Of a stretch of DNA of 64,000 nt, positions 1 through 11,990 are shown piece after piece. Numbering within the stretch: position 1 is the first letter of the stretch; each line of letters opens with the position of its first letter. The notes beneath the pieces were generated by a model, which was given only the letters and a program-made list of their open reading frames with translations, was not told the origin of the DNA and did not search any database. Both the position numbers and the translations under genes were made by a program. This DNA comes from Cryptomeria japonica (taxonomy: Eukaryota > Streptophyta > Pinopsida > Cupressales > Cupressaceae): positions 405,055,389 through 405,119,388 of the forward strand of contig NC_081408.1 of the NCBI RefSeq assembly GCF_030272615.1, given 5' to 3'.

Positions 1-8
1 GTCCTTGG

Positions 9-785
9 ATGTTGGGTAAAATCTCCCTTGCCTTAAACAAATGGGAACCTAGTTTTAATCCTAAGTCTTGGGAGTGCAATGAGGTGCCCTTTTGGGTCTG
101 TCTTCCTGGAATCCCTTTGGACTACTGGGATGAGGCGATCTTTACAGGTCTAGCGGATTGCTTCAATGAGCTTCTTTCTGTGGATCTAATGATTGTGGCA
201 AAAAAGAGGTTGGTCTATGCTCGGTTGTGTGTCAACATAAAACAAGCTACTGATTTATAGTTTGAAGTCATACTGAGCTCAAAACTTGATTTATGGGTGC
301 AGAAGGTGGGATATGAATCTATTCCTTTTTCTTGTTTTCACTGTAAAAAAATGGGTCACTGGGTGAAGGAATGTCTGACTAAGCAAAAACCAAAAAAGAT
401 CTAGAAAAAGAAAGTTGAGGGTCAGGGTACTAGCCAAAACCAATAGGTTCCTCCTATGGGGGAACTTAGTGATGCATTGTAGAAGAAGAAATCTGAACCT
501 GCTAAGGTACTACCTTCATCTGTGCCAGATAAATCAAGCCTGAATGGGAATGTGAAGGAAATGGTTTCTCTTCCCCCACAGTAAGACCCCCAAGTGAATA
601 TTGAGGATTTTGTTCAAAAGGATAATGGGGTGTCTATAGACCCCCCCATTCAGTTGGTTATTGATATGAGTAGCAGTATGGAGCAGGATAATATTGAGAA
701 AGTTGATGGGATGACAAGGATTGATATCTCTACAGATATTTTAGAGGTATCCAACCCTTTTATTCAAGTCAAATCTAGGAGTTGA
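9..785 (+). pseudogene. LINE ORF1: DUF4283-like nucleic-acid-binding protein with CCHC knuckle (broken)
   Basis: One frame is readable from 9 to 785 with a handful of in-frame stops (the first at 258-260). Residues 10-80 have the conserved look of plant L1 ORF1 DUF4283 regions (a W-x-P-x-F-N-P-x-S start, then PFWVCLPGIPLDYWDE). The text continues past the first stop into a C-x2-C-x4-H-x4-C zinc knuckle at 333-374 (CFHCKKMGHWVKEC). The C-terminal part is acidic and low in complexity. In plant L1 elements this protein coats the element RNA and acts as a nucleic-acid chaperone. It lies about 220 bases upstream of the endonuclease start, as expected. The 5' end is probably missing. Confidence 0.8.
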
Positions 786-1002
786 AGAAGGAGTCTGCTG
801 TCTCCTGTTACCAATGGCTCAACTTTGGGAGCTTTGGGTATACAACCAGAAATCGACAGAGGATGGATTGTGGGTATGAACCCAAAGGGGTGGGAAGACC
901 ACCAAATAGTGTAAGAAGGGATAGGGAAATTAAAGCCGCTATTGTAGATGGGGTTCAAAAAACTCTTCAGGATATGGGGATAGGATCCCCCTCCCCTGTC
1001 AA

Positions 1003-1790
1003 ATGAAGATAATCTCATGGAATATTAGGGGGCTTAATCACCCCCACAAACATGATCTCCTTTACAATATGGTTAGAGATCATAAACTAGATATATGTCT
1101 CATTTAGGAGACAAAGATGCCTTCTAGAAAAGTGGAGAGAATCAAGTTAGCCATTTTAAAAGATTGTGGTGTTCATTGCTTTGATGCAGATGGAGCCTCG
1201 GGTGGTTTATCCACTCTATGGAACCCAAGGATCCTTCAAGGTATGGTGGTTCTTACTTGTGCTAATCATATTGCTACTAGATTCACTAGTCTCAAGGATG
1301 GTTCTTCCTAGATTTTATCCAATATTTATACCCCCAATAGGAGAAGTGCCAGAAGAAATTTGTGGGGTTCCTTGATTCAGGCTAAACTTTCTTTCCTGAA
1401 TGATAGATGGATTCTTATGGGGCATTTTAATACTCCTCTTTCTAACTCAAAGAAAATGGGTGGTGCCCCAATCTTTGAGGAGAGTAAACAGGATCTTTAT
1501 GATATGATCAATGCTCTTGGTTTATTGGACCTGGATTTTATTGGTGCTAAGTTTACTTGGTCTAATAGAAGGAGTGGTTCGGACCTTATTCAGGCCAAAC
1601 TTCATCAAAGTCTTATTTCATCGGATTGGCTTAATTTGTTTTATTGTACCTTGTCTTCTCTCTCTATAATTGGAGCGGACCATTTCCCAATTATACTGAA
1701 TATGGTGCCCCTTTATGGCAGAAGATATTTTCCCTTTAGATTCGAGAAAATGTGGACCCTCAATCCGGAGCTTCAAGATAAGATTTAAGA
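1003..1790 (+). pseudogene. LINE ORF2 N-terminus: APE-type endonuclease (broken)
   Basis: The ATG at 1003 opens MKIISWNIRGLNHP, the canonical start of plant L1 ORF2 endonucleases. An ETK box follows (the preceding glutamine codon is now a stop), then a WILMGHFNTPL segment (normally G-D-F-N; the aspartate is H here) and the C-terminal GADHFPI, corresponding to the S-D-H-x-P motif. The frame is continuous apart from stops near 1108 and 1309. The enzyme would nick genomic DNA to prime reverse transcription. Loss of the D in the GDFN box together with the stops means no activity is expected. Confidence 0.85.
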
Positions 1791-3159
1791 ATGGTGGGAC
1801 ATTATTATTTAGGGGAATTCTATGTATAGAATTACTAAGAAACTATTTAATGTTAAATCCAATATTCAAAAGTGGAACAAATCTGTGTTTGAGAATATTT
1901 TTCAGCAGAAGGAGAACCCGAAGAAGGAGTTGGATGATATTCAGTTTCTTATTCAGGGGTCAAGCTACAACTCTCGCATCATGGATAAAGAGATTGAACT
2001 ATTGACTAGGCTTCATGACATTATTTCCAAGGAAGAGGAATATTGGAAACAAATATCCAGAGCTATATGGCTTAAAAGTGGGGACAAGAATACTAATTTT
2101 TTTCATATGACCACTGTGAAACATAGAGCTACCAATAGAATTAAGAAGTTACAGGTTAACAACATGTGGGTGGATAAGCAGGAGGATTTGTGTAAGGAGG
2201 CTATCAGTTTTTTCTCCTCCCTCCTCTTTGAGGATGGTCCTCTGGATCTTGAGGCCTAAGAGGATATTCTTTAGGAGATTTTGCCTAAGGTCACCCTAGA
2301 GATCAACAAGGAGCTTACCAGAATACCGAGTTTTGAACAGGTTAAGAAAGCCACTTTATCCTTTGAAGGGAACAAAGTGCCTGACCCGGATGGATTTCCA
2401 ATTTTTTTTTCCAAATGTATTGGCAGATTATTGGTAATGATGTTTTTGAGGCTACTAGAGAGTTCTTTGGCTCTCGTTGTCTTTTGAAAGAGTTGAACGC
2501 CACCTTTTTTGTTTTGATCCCTAAAAAACCCGATGCTAGAAGCTTTTAGGATTTCAGACCCATTAGTTTATGTAATTCAATTTATAAGATTTTTTCTAAG
2601 ATTTTGGTTTTCAGACTCAAAGCTATCGTGCCTATGTTGGTTTCTAGACATCAAAATAGTTTCATCCCTAGCCGACAGATTTTGGATTCTATTATTGTGG
2701 TTCATGAAAACACCCATTATCTTTTTTTAATAAGAATCCTAGTTTCCTTCTTAAGCTCGATCTTCTAAAGACTTATGAACAAGTTAATTGGCAGTTTTTG
2801 ATAAGACTCCTGTAGTTTTTTGGTTTTAGTAGTCAGTATCTTCAGTTGGTTGAACAATGCATTTCAACACTGAAGTTTTTTGTCCTCATTAATGGCACCC
2901 CTTCTTGTTTTTTCTTTGCCTCAAGAGGTATTCGGCAAGGTGATCCTCTATCCCCATTTCTCTTCATCTTAATGAGTGAAGCTTTGAGTAAGGTGATTCA
3001 AGGAGAAGTCGGACTGGGCAATCTTAAAGGCCTTAAGCCTTCCTCTCAAGATCATGTGTGTTCCCATAAACAATTTGTTGATGATACTATCCTTATGGGA
3101 GAGAGTTTTGTTAGGGAAGATAAAGTCTTGAAGGCCATTCTGTCCTTGTATGAATGAGG
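1791..3159 (+). pseudogene. LINE ORF2: linker and N-terminal half of reverse transcriptase (broken, cut by insertion J)
   Basis: The linker after the endonuclease is readable at 1822-2250 and includes AIWLKSGDKNTNFFH, a hallmark of plant L1 ORF2. RT then starts with NKVPDPDGFPIFF (normally NKAPGPDGFP) at about 2370. The FRPISLCNSIYKI block and the fingers and palm lie at 2550-2715 in a shifted frame. GIRQGDPLSPFLF is near 2928 and the catalytic box reads FVDD near 3076. Several frameshifts separate these blocks. The reading stops at a stop codon at 3154-3156, a few bases before the target-site duplication of J; the continuation is at 6978. Confidence 0.88.
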
Positions 3160-4819
3160 ATCTGTGTAGTGCCCCGCCAGGAACACCGAAGGAAAACCCA
3201 CAACAAGGGTGAAACAAATTTTTTTTATAAGTATAAACATCATAAGTGCATTTACACAACATGCACGATAACACAAGCAGAAGACTTACACCAGAATTCC
3301 TTAGGGGTTACCAACGAAGAATTAACTTCAAGAATAAATTCTGCAAAAATATAAATCCACATATGCACCGTTAACTCAATGATCACAAGAAGCCATAAGC
3401 CAATAAAGATTCATCAAAGAAAGATTGAAATGATACAATATAATTTCCACTTCAATAAGCATTTACTAACATCATCAAGGAAACTGATAAAAACATCCCA
3501 ATATAGGATTACATTGCTCTTCCAATACATAGCTTCTCAATAAACATATAAGGATAGATCTCATCCAGTTACAAGGTTACATAAGATCAATGATACTATG
3601 ATACAATGACCACATAGGTCTACAAATAACAATAATCTTCAAACAAGAGATGAAGCATGAGTCACGAATCACAGGAACACCTACGAAGCCAATCCTCGCA
3701 TGAAGGTACAAATCCGAACATCTGATGTGAAGTGGCACTACCACCCGACCATGCAATTCCCAAATGGAATCACCCCACCGTGCTAGGAGTAGCTGAGGAC
3801 CCTCAAGCAAGCATAAGCATGACATGGTTGACAAAATAATATGACTCCATGACAGCACAAAATGACCCCACAAAATCCGGGTGACTCAACATCACAAACA
3901 CACAGGTGAACCAAATGAGAGAGTGTCATCGCATAGCTTAAGATGGATACCATGGTACAACCTCCATAGGTCCCAACTCACTGTCCTGGTAACCTCTCCT
4001 GAACTTCCGGTTCCAACTAAGTCTCATGTAGACCCTACCAGCCTTTTGTGAAGACAAGGTGGTTGGTTTTCCATTCCAGGCCTTCTCGCAACATTATGAG
4101 CCCTGTACTAGCACTCACATATGCACGAGGTACAATTATCTTTATTAATGTTATGATACTACCCACCTAATCAATTCAGTAGATTACTAGTTATTATTTA
4201 ACTTTCACTGTATCGTAATGCCTACCACTTTGGGTCCAACCCCCAAGCGAAATCCACTCTCTCAAAGGACACTAAACAAACATGGTCACTCCCCGAGGAC
4301 CCTATGGCGAAGTAAACAACCATAACACCACTATCAGAAACAAGTGGTCAACAAGGACATACTGACTCTTGGCTAACCATAAGCCAAAGACACTACATTG
4401 TTAAGACAACGAAGCCAACATATATCTCTGGTCAAAGCTACCAAATACGCCTCCACAGGACGACTGAACCACAGACCAAAGCAACACATAATACACTTGC
4501 AACCTCATTGATTGAAAAATGAAATAAAACACTCTTGCAGTAGTCACATCTAATCAATTTCCAAATCAATATTTCATCAGGAATGAAATCCACATTGAAC
4601 ATTCAACCGATTATAACATGAATTCCTAATAGGTATTTAATTCATTTCTAGAATATATCTAAATCTACCAATTTGAATCTCTAATTCATGCCTTGATTTC
4701 CATTGATAAATTTATCAACCACATAATAAAAATCACATGAAAAATCACCATTTATGCTTAACATAAAATAACCACATCAACATGTTCACTTAATAAAATT
4801 AAATTAATTTTATAACACA

Positions 4820-5215
4820 TACCGGTTTGCATCGGTAAGGCACATGGTCAAGCGGTGGCAAAAGCCAACCCACAGCAGTGCTGCTGCCGAGGCAACAGAC
4901 ACTACCTGCCAGTAGTGTTGCTACCACTGGTAACAGCCCTACCGATCGGTAGTGCTGCTACCGCTGGTAACAACCATTGCCGACCGGTAGCACTGCTACC
5001 AACCGATAGCGGTACTGCCGACCGGTAGTGCCGCTATCGTTGGTAGCAGCCGCTACCAACCTGTAGCGCTACTACCAATTGGTAGTAGTCCTACTGATTG
5101 ATAGTGCTGCTACCAACTGGTGGCAGTCCTACCAACCGGTAGCACTGCTACTGCATAGCGGTGCTGCCGACCGGTAGTTCTACTACCTACAGGTAAAAAA
5201 TACTACCGACCCACC
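4820..5215. repeat. GC-rich imperfect tandem repeat with self-complementary units (inside J)
   Basis: A 400-base island of about 20-base degenerate units built from words such as CTACCGACCGGTAG, AGTGCTGCTACC and GGTAGCAGC. Many words occur in both orientations, so each unit can fold on itself or on a neighbour. The surrounding sequence is AT-rich, so composition changes abruptly at both edges. Translation of any frame is full of stops, so this is not coding sequence. Confidence 0.75.
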
Positions 5216-6592
5216 TAATGAGGCAAGCCCATCACAGTAATGGTAAAGTCTACGGAACAAACAAAAACACATGCCTCCAAGGAAATCTAAAACCAAAAAG
5301 TCACAAAATCAATAACCACAAAGAACATTCCATTTCCATAATTATTTCATGGGCACACACATACAGTGCCAATTTCCAAAATTTCAAGGAAAAGTTTACC
5401 AACAAGGTAGATGGTGAAATAAACACACTGGAAAGAATAACTAGCCAATTCTTGACAGTAAGAAACAAGGATGCACACATCAAATCGTATCTAAAATTCT
5501 TTCTTTCAAAAGAAGAGGTAAATCAAGAAGTTGTTTGCTAAGAACAAATAACACACAACAAAGAAATGAACAATTCCTTTCCTGAATGCAACCATATGCT
5601 AATAGCATCACAAAATCAACTATATCAGGCAATCTTTCTTCCATTTCAACATTCCAAAAAGAATCTACATGCAAATTGCATTTTCCAATAACATAGGAAG
5701 AAAACTGAAATATACAAAATCAAATCAAAACATCAGAATAGACTATCCAACCTGAAGCAAAGGCAAGTAAGGGAATGAAGGAATACCAGTCTTACAACCC
5801 AAGTTGAATCTCCAGCTCTTCCAGGAAGATTTCTTGAATTATTTTCCTCTCTCAAAATTCCTCTTCTTCTCCTACCGTGAATCCCCCCAGAATGGATGCC
5901 CAAAAATATCTTTTTACCTAAGCTTCTAGGTTAAAGTTTACATCCAATCAAATTTAAATATTTTAAAACTAAAAGGCAATCAAATTTATTTCTTCCCCCA
6001 AAATAATAATTCTTTCCAATGATTAAATTAAAAAGGCCAAATGGAAAAGTAAAAAGGGAAGCTTTTATTTATTTCTTTTTCCATAAATACTTCCTTCAAC
6101 ATAAGCATTTAACCTTTTTAAATGGCTAGGCAATTTATTTAATTCACAAAAATATCAATGCAACTTTACACAATACATTAAGCCATTTAACTATTTAATC
6201 TAGCAATTCATCAATTTAATAAATCAATGATCACAGAGCATAATAATCAACTAATTACGCCAACATGAGATAGTATTATCCATTTAAGTTAAATAACTAT
6301 TTAAATAAACAGAAGCACGCAAAACAAGGGACAATCAAATGACGACTCACAAATGACCAAACCAGACACTATGACTTGCATACCAGCCAGATGGGAAAGA
6401 CAACCGACTGACAACACTCACACGAGTGTAACTATGGGTCAAGATGGGGTACCAAAACTATCTCCTCCACTCCCATCGGATATATCAGGCATGGTCAGAC
6501 CCGTGAAACCAGGTGGAGTCAATACCCGGTACCTACCCGGTACTAGTACCTGCAATGTCCTGCACCAAAGAACCACATGTGCATATAGACCA

Positions 6593-6634
<42 letters not shown>
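6593..6634. repeat. Compound (TA)n(GA)n microsatellite
   Basis: About nine TA units run directly into about eleven GA units, inside J. Open frames that cross it are low-complexity artefacts. Confidence 0.95.
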
Positions 6635-6635
<1 letters not shown>

Positions 6636-6977
6636 CGACACACACACTGATGAAGGAGAATTGTGACGTTCCTTGTCTCACCGAAGTGAGTGAAGGAAAA
6701 TCATCCCCTCACATCCTAATACACTTGCAAACACATGACATATAAATAATGCATTGCAATATAAAGGAAAAGTGTTAGTCCATGATAAAGATCCATAAAA
6801 TAACATTATTCATAAGAACTGAGATACTGCATAAAATCATATACCATAAATCTAGATAAAGCATGAAATAACATCGCATAATATCCAAATCAAAATACAA
6901 TAATGTTCCACACAACAGTCACTGAAGTAACTCAAAACATACAAAAGAGGCTGACCGAGGAGGGGTACTACAATCTG

Positions 6978-8403
6978 GATAGAGGATAAGCTTACCCAAA
7001 AGCTCTATTTTCTTTCTCAATACCCCTGCTCATAAACAAAATGAAATTGCTAACATTTTCTTTCTCAATACTTATTTGGGCCTACCTCTATGCCCTAGTT
7101 CTCCTTTGGAGACCTTTTGGTCAAGCAATTATTGATAGATTTAATAAGAAGTTGGTAGGGTAGAAAGGTGCCCTCCTTAGCCAAGCTGGTAAACTCCTTC
7201 TTATAAAAGCCTCATTGCAAAATCTTCTGGTCTATGCCATGAGTTTATTTAAAGTCCCAACAAAATTTGTGGAGCGCATGTAAAAGATTAAAAAGACCTT
7301 TTTGTGGTCTAGGTCTGAAATTAAAAACAAATTGCATCTTCTTTTGTGGGAATAGATGTGCTCCCCTACAAAGCTTGGTGGCCTAGCCCTCAGACACATT
7401 CGAGATTTTAACATCGCAATTCTATCCAAACAATTATGGAAATGTCTTAAAGAGGATAATGAATGGATCTATATATTTCATTATAAATATCATATTCGGG
7501 GAATTCAAGATACCCTGGAGAATTACCTGTTGCCCTTTGCAGCTTCTAATATGTGGAAGAATTTTTTCAATTCAAAGGATATTATTGCTCAAGGGATGAG
7601 ATGGTAGATATATCTACTTCTAGGATGACTGGTGGGCAGGGGAAGGTTCCGTATCCACCTTCTCTTGGGCAGACAGTCTCAAGGACAGATGTGTTAGACT
7701 TGTTGGCGTCTGGGTTACTAATTATATTCAGGAGGGAGCGTGGATTGATCTTGTTAGTATTGATCCTTCCCTTTGACCTGTCTAGGAGTGGCTTTCACGT
7801 ATTCACATTCCCTCCTTTCATGTCATTGATGAGATGTTTTGGAGTAAATCATCATCTAGGGTCTTCTCTGTGGCTCATGCTTTTCAGATCATCACTATGT
7901 CCCTATCTACGACCCCCTTTTGGGCTGGTATCTGGAACAATGTCCTGATTCCTAAAATTAATTATTTTTTTTTGGCTCGTTATGCAGGAGATGGTTCTAA
8001 TGATTGACAATCTCTGTAAAAGAGGTATGGCTATCCCCAACAGATGTATCCTATGTAAAGAGAGTACAAAGAGTGCTAATCACATCCTCCTACATTGTTC
8101 CTTTTCTGCTGAAGTTTGGGCATTTTTATTCAGCTGTGGGAGTAAAGGTGGACTTGGCCAAGTAATATCAAGGATTGTTGGATCCAGTGGGTTTGTCCCT
8201 CTAGGGATCCCTCTCTTAGGGTGCTTTGGAGCTGTATGATGCCTCATACTACTTGGGGTTTATGGAAGGAGATAAATAATAGAATCTTCAGGGATAGGGA
8301 TGCCTCACCTATTGTTGTGGCACATAGAATACATAACAATATTAAGGAAAAATTCCTATCCTCTTGTCCCTATAGAAAAAGAGACTCTCAAATTGATGTG
8401 TTG
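6978..8403 (+). pseudogene. LINE ORF2: C-terminal half of reverse transcriptase and zinc-binding region (broken)
   Basis: Directly after the right-hand ATCTG the RT frame resumes with a degraded KSSIFFLNTP segment, then TYLGLPL, as expected after the FVDD box. The thumb and connection region is readable through KLGGLALRHIRDFNIA (7370-7420) and on to 7605. The segment 7980-8240 carries the zf-RVT pattern (IPNRCILCKESTKSANHILL, then HC), the reverse-transcriptase zinc-binding domain of plant LINEs. A tail at 8221-8403 (TTWGLWKEINNRIFRD) matches the usual W-x-x-W-K-E-R-N-x-R-x-F connector. Multiple stops and frameshifts break it. Confidence 0.85.
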
Positions 8404-8481
8404 TAGCAGGATTTTGATATCATCAGTAGATGGATCTTAAATTGGGATTTCTCTGTCCTGACTACCAAGACAACCCAGAAG

Positions 8482-8923
8482 TAATATTATTTGGATCCCT
8501 CTGACTAGAGGATGGATTAAAATTAATGTTGATGGGGAAGATAAGGGTAACCCTGGGCTAGCTGGTTATGAGGGCATTTCTAGGAATCACAATGGTAAGC
8601 TTGTCTCAGTGGTGGCGCTCCCTTTGGGCACCCAGGCAAACCACTATGTTGAGGCTCACGTGGCTTACATTGGGTTACAGATGGCGATTAGACAAGGGTT
8701 TAATTGTGTTTGGTTGGAAAGTGACTCGATGAACATAATCAACTGCATTAATAGACACCAAGAGCCAAGTTGGACAATCATGCATCTGATCAAGGATTGT
8801 CATATCATGATTGCCAACCTGGAGGAATTTAAAGCTTCTCACACGTATTGGGAAGTGAATGCCCCCACTGATTATATGGAAAATCCTAGGGTGGATTATG
8901 TGGAGTCTAAATGGTGGACATGA
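8482..8923 (+). pseudogene. LINE RNase H domain (plant RVT_3 type, nearly intact)
   Basis: One continuous frame from about 8482 to the stop at 8921-8923. It has the plant retroelement RNase H layout: GWIKINVDGEDKGNPGLAG (first aspartate), YVEAH (glutamate), WLESDS (second aspartate) and a late W-E-V-N-A-P-x-D-Y (normally R-E-x-N-x-x-A-D). All four acidic positions can be assigned. The domain degrades the RNA strand of the RNA-DNA hybrid during target-primed reverse transcription. It is the best-preserved block of this LINE and normally forms the C-terminus of ORF2. Confidence 0.85.
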
Positions 8924-9158
8924 TTGAAAAGTTTCCCGAGGATCCTGTGGGAGCTGTCTAGAAGAGATGCTGGATTAAGCAGCCACTCATTACCAATTCA
9001 TAATGACTGAAAGCCATTGGGATAAATTTTTTTGGTGGAAGGTTTTATCGACTACCAATTCTTGCTATTCTAGAGGCTTCTCTTATTTCTGGGTTGGTCT
9101 GTTGCTGTGTGGTCTAGGTCTGGGTCTAGGTGTGTCGTGTGGTCCAGTTTTATCATAA

Positions 9159-10760
9159 TTGTGCATTTCATGGGGGGTGATAAGAACAAGATGGAACCCA
9201 CCTCTTTTGAAAACTAGGAAAGGGAACTCTGCAGTCTGGGATGCGATTTTGGACGAAGGACTGGTACCGTATATTGAAATGTTGAAGGGGTATTCATTGA
9301 ACACCACTGATGAATTTGTGAACGGATGGGATAATGGTATCCTTAAGGTCTATGGCACAGAATTTAGGATTGATGAAGACTTTATTGCTGAAATTACTGG
9401 CCAATAGACAAAGGGAAGGAAGTTCTATAGATAGAGGAAATCTGCAAATGAAGCTATATTCACCTTCTTCGACAAGTTGAAGAAGAAGAATAGGGTTCAA
9501 AAGATGGCTAATGGTTGCTACAATTGGAAGAATCTTCAGATCCCCTTGGCTAATATGGAGAGAGTGATCATGCGATACATTACCTTTGATGGTCAGCATG
9601 CGAGAATTTTTTCCTATCACTTTGTCATTTTGAATCAATTCAGACATGATTGGAAAATCTCCATCCCTTTTTATATTTTGTCTTCCTTAAAGAATATTTT
9701 GGAGAAACATGCTGATAATGTGGATAGCCTGGTCCTCCATGAGGGCCTTATTCATCTCATTATAAATTATGCTAAGGCCCATGAAGTCAAGCCATCCCCT
9801 GTTTTGAATACCCATGTTTCTTCTTCCAAACCGAAGGTCCAGGTAGTTTTTGATATGAATTCAAAAGGGGAAGATATTGGGCTTGTTAGGGATTGGCAGG
9901 ATCAAGACTTGTTTGATGATCCTGAGTATTTTTCACCTACAGGTGAGGGTCCAATTCTTACCCCTCAGATAGTTATAGCAGACAAAATAAGAACCCTAGG
10001 TGGGCCACTAGTAAATACAAAAATTTGGGAACTAAGCCTGCTGACTTTGTCTCTCCCAAACCTAAGAAGCCCAAATCTAGAGAGGGGGGGGGGGGGGGGG
10101 AACATTGATAATGAAAAGGAGATTAAAATTGAAATCCCCATTAATGTTGATCCTGGTAAATAGGGGAGGGATAGCATTGACCTTGACCTGGATGATTGTA
10201 TTTTCCTTGCGGCTAGCAGTCAGATGGAGTGCCTCTGGAAAATGGGTATGGATATCAAAGTCCTTAAAGAGGTTATTAAGGGTATTTTTGATACTTTTAT
10301 AGACAATCCAAGACCAAATAAATAAATAAAAATCCTCCAACTAACCCAAAAAGTGAGCGAGGACGTGGACAAGCTAAAATTTAATCGTGAAAGTAGGATA
10401 TAGAATTTGGAGGTGAGTGTTGCAAAAATAAAAGACAGTCTAAAAAATCTGGTTGAGATCAATAAGGACACCATGAATAATAGTTCAGAAAGTTTGTTGA
10501 GTGTCAACAACATGATTGCAGATTATAGGGTTGATCCTATTGCCAGTGTGACACCTTTGGACTCTAAGTAAAATAATATTGTGAAGGGTGCAGGTGGTCT
10601 CGATCCCAAACTACGACTAGTCCGTGTACTCATACCAGGAGCAAGAACCAAGAGCAAGGTAACTCCAGAGTTATCATGGATGAGTTGGAGGATATCAACA
10701 GGAAAGTGATTCAGAAGAATGCAGATTTGGGGCCTTCTTATTAGTAGGTCTATGTTTGTG
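9159..10760 (+). pseudogene. Third ORF downstream of the LINE RNase H, function unknown (broken)
   Basis: One frame runs from 9159 to 10163 with only two stops (9405-9407 and near 9434). A C-terminal part rich in K, E and N, possibly coiled coil, continues to about 10760 after frameshifts. The N-terminal 80 residues include FRIDEDFIAEITGQ, followed after the stop by a K-x-R-K-F-Y-R stretch. This recalls the I-x-x-I-T-G-L-P-x-x-G-x-x-F core of plant transposon-associated domains. The middle (residues 100-210) is an alpha-helical-looking region, and the tail contains a poly-G slip at 10085-10100. It sits on the same strand between the RNase H and the LINE 3' tail, so it was probably carried by the LINE. 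I do not recognise the family. It could be a captured host or retroelement gene. Confidence 0.55.
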
Positions 10761-10925
10761 TTGGTCTTAATCATTGGTCTTTATAGACTGTTTTGGGGGC
10801 TTAGCCTAATATCATTTTTCTTTTTCTGTTGGTTTTAGACTATAATGCTTATTTCCAGGATTTTTGTAAAATTTTTGGGTTTCAGGTCCCTGTAAAACCT
10901 AATTACCTTAATAAAAAATATTTTA
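10761..10925 (+). other. LINE 3' untranslated tail
   Basis: A T- and G-rich segment ends in GGTCCCTGTAAAACC, then CTTAATAAAAAA. This is the usual look of plant L1 3' ends, which finish in a short A-rich tail. The exact junction with flanking DNA is not resolved, because no target duplication can be checked. Confidence 0.6.
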
Positions 10926-11744
10926 TGTAGATAGTATAGAAAACAAAACAATTATAAACACATGGTGTGTTTTTTGAATGCTGAAAAACACATAATGTGC
11001 TTACAATGAACATGATGAATTGATGAGGGTGGAAATCTATGATTTCAACAAAAAGTACTTAAGTAAATTGTTATCCAATCTCTAAAGAATGTAAACTATG
11101 CATTATTAAGCATAGTGAAAAACATAAGATTTTATACCAAAAGTTTGGACAACAGAGAGAAATAAACAACATGGTGGAAAACACATGGGGGACAAAACAC
11201 AGTGTTTTTCACCTACATAAGCTTATTTCACAATTGGGAAGATGTGTTTTTCTTGCATTTGATTCTATCTCAAATGAATGGTTGGATATCATTACCTTCC
11301 TCTTTAGGTAATAGAGGTTTGTCTTCCCCCCCCCAAAAAAAAAAATTCCTCATTTTATATTTCTATAGGGTTATAATAGGATTTCATTGTATATGTGAAG
11401 TTGTAGGTTGAAATACCCCTTGTTTTTTGCAACATATAGAAGTTTAGTGCATGGTTTAAAATATGTTTTTTTTTCTCAATGGATGTTATCTCAAATAGAT
11501 GTTTGGATATGGAAACCTCCTCTTTAGGTAATAGACGCATGTTGGATATCACAACTAAATTTGTGTGGGTTGAAAAACACCATGTGTATTTTAAACTATA
11601 ACTTTATATTTATAATGGAACCATATCACAATCCTATAAACAACATAAAATTAGGAATACACTTTTGTTGGGGTGTGCATATCTTTTTTACTTGAAGAGG
11701 AAGGTTGTGATATCAAAGTAATCATTTGAGATATGTTTTACACA

Positions 11745-11990
11745 AAAGTGTATTATACATTTTGTTTTTTAGCACACCATGTTTTTCATCACATCATGAT
11801 TTTAACACGTCATATAGGGAATGCTTTGTTTTCAAAACTAATATCTTAACTTCTAGCTAGATTTATGACTTCTTATACTCATCAAAAAGATATCTTAAGA
11901 AATTTGAGGTGAGCTCCCTAATAATTTAAACAGAGTTCCATAATCAATTGAGGGAGTATTTAAGATAAAAACAAATAAAATCTAGAGAGG
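11745..11990 (+). repeat. Direct repeat, copy 1 (partner 13705-13975)
   Basis: The two copies share long runs, for example AACTAATATCTTAACTTCTA and GACTTCTTA, at roughly 80-85 percent identity by eye. Both end shortly before a purine-rich GA tract. I see no TG...CA ends or flanking duplications, so they cannot be called LTRs. Confidence 0.7.

Larger units (their letters stand above)
3165..6972 (-). mobile_element. J: 3.8-kb LTR-like insertion without coding capacity (probable solo LTR)
   Basis: The insertion interrupts the LINE RT frame. It is flanked by the 5-bp direct repeat ATCTG (3160-3164 and 6973-6977). It starts TGTAGTGCCCC and ends GGGGTACTACA, so it has TG...CA ends inside an 11-bp terminal inverted repeat with one mismatch. 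No gag, RT or integrase is readable in any frame, and I found no copy of the first bases near the other end, so there is no internal LTR pair. A solo LTR of a giant-LTR element fits best; a non-autonomous element with very short repeats is possible. The minus orientation is a guess from the TGTAGTACCCC end. The interior is AT-rich except for the repeat at 4820-5215. Confidence 0.75.
1..10925 (+). mobile_element. Degraded L1-type LINE retrotransposon, 5' truncated by the window edge, split by insertion J
   Basis: Non-LTR retrotransposon read on the plus strand. Visible in order: an ORF1 with an N-terminal DUF4283-like region and one CCHC knuckle, an APE-type endonuclease, a reverse transcriptase (fingers, GDPLSP motif, FVDD catalytic box), a zinc-binding region, a plant-type RNase H, a further ORF, and a T-rich 3' tail. 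Coding continuity breaks at 3164 and resumes at 6978, because insertion J lies between. All ORFs carry stops and frameshifts, so the copy is dead. The start lies left of the window, so its own target duplication cannot be tested. Family assignment is sure; the exact 3' end is approximate. Confidence 0.9.

Noticed and set aside
5218-5541. 107-codon ORF in J
   Set aside because: Lysine- and asparagine-rich composition expected from AT-rich non-coding DNA; no motif and no conserved partner.
6353-6745. 130-codon plus-strand ORF in J
   Set aside because: It crosses the (TA)(GA) microsatellite, and its sequence has no family resemblance.
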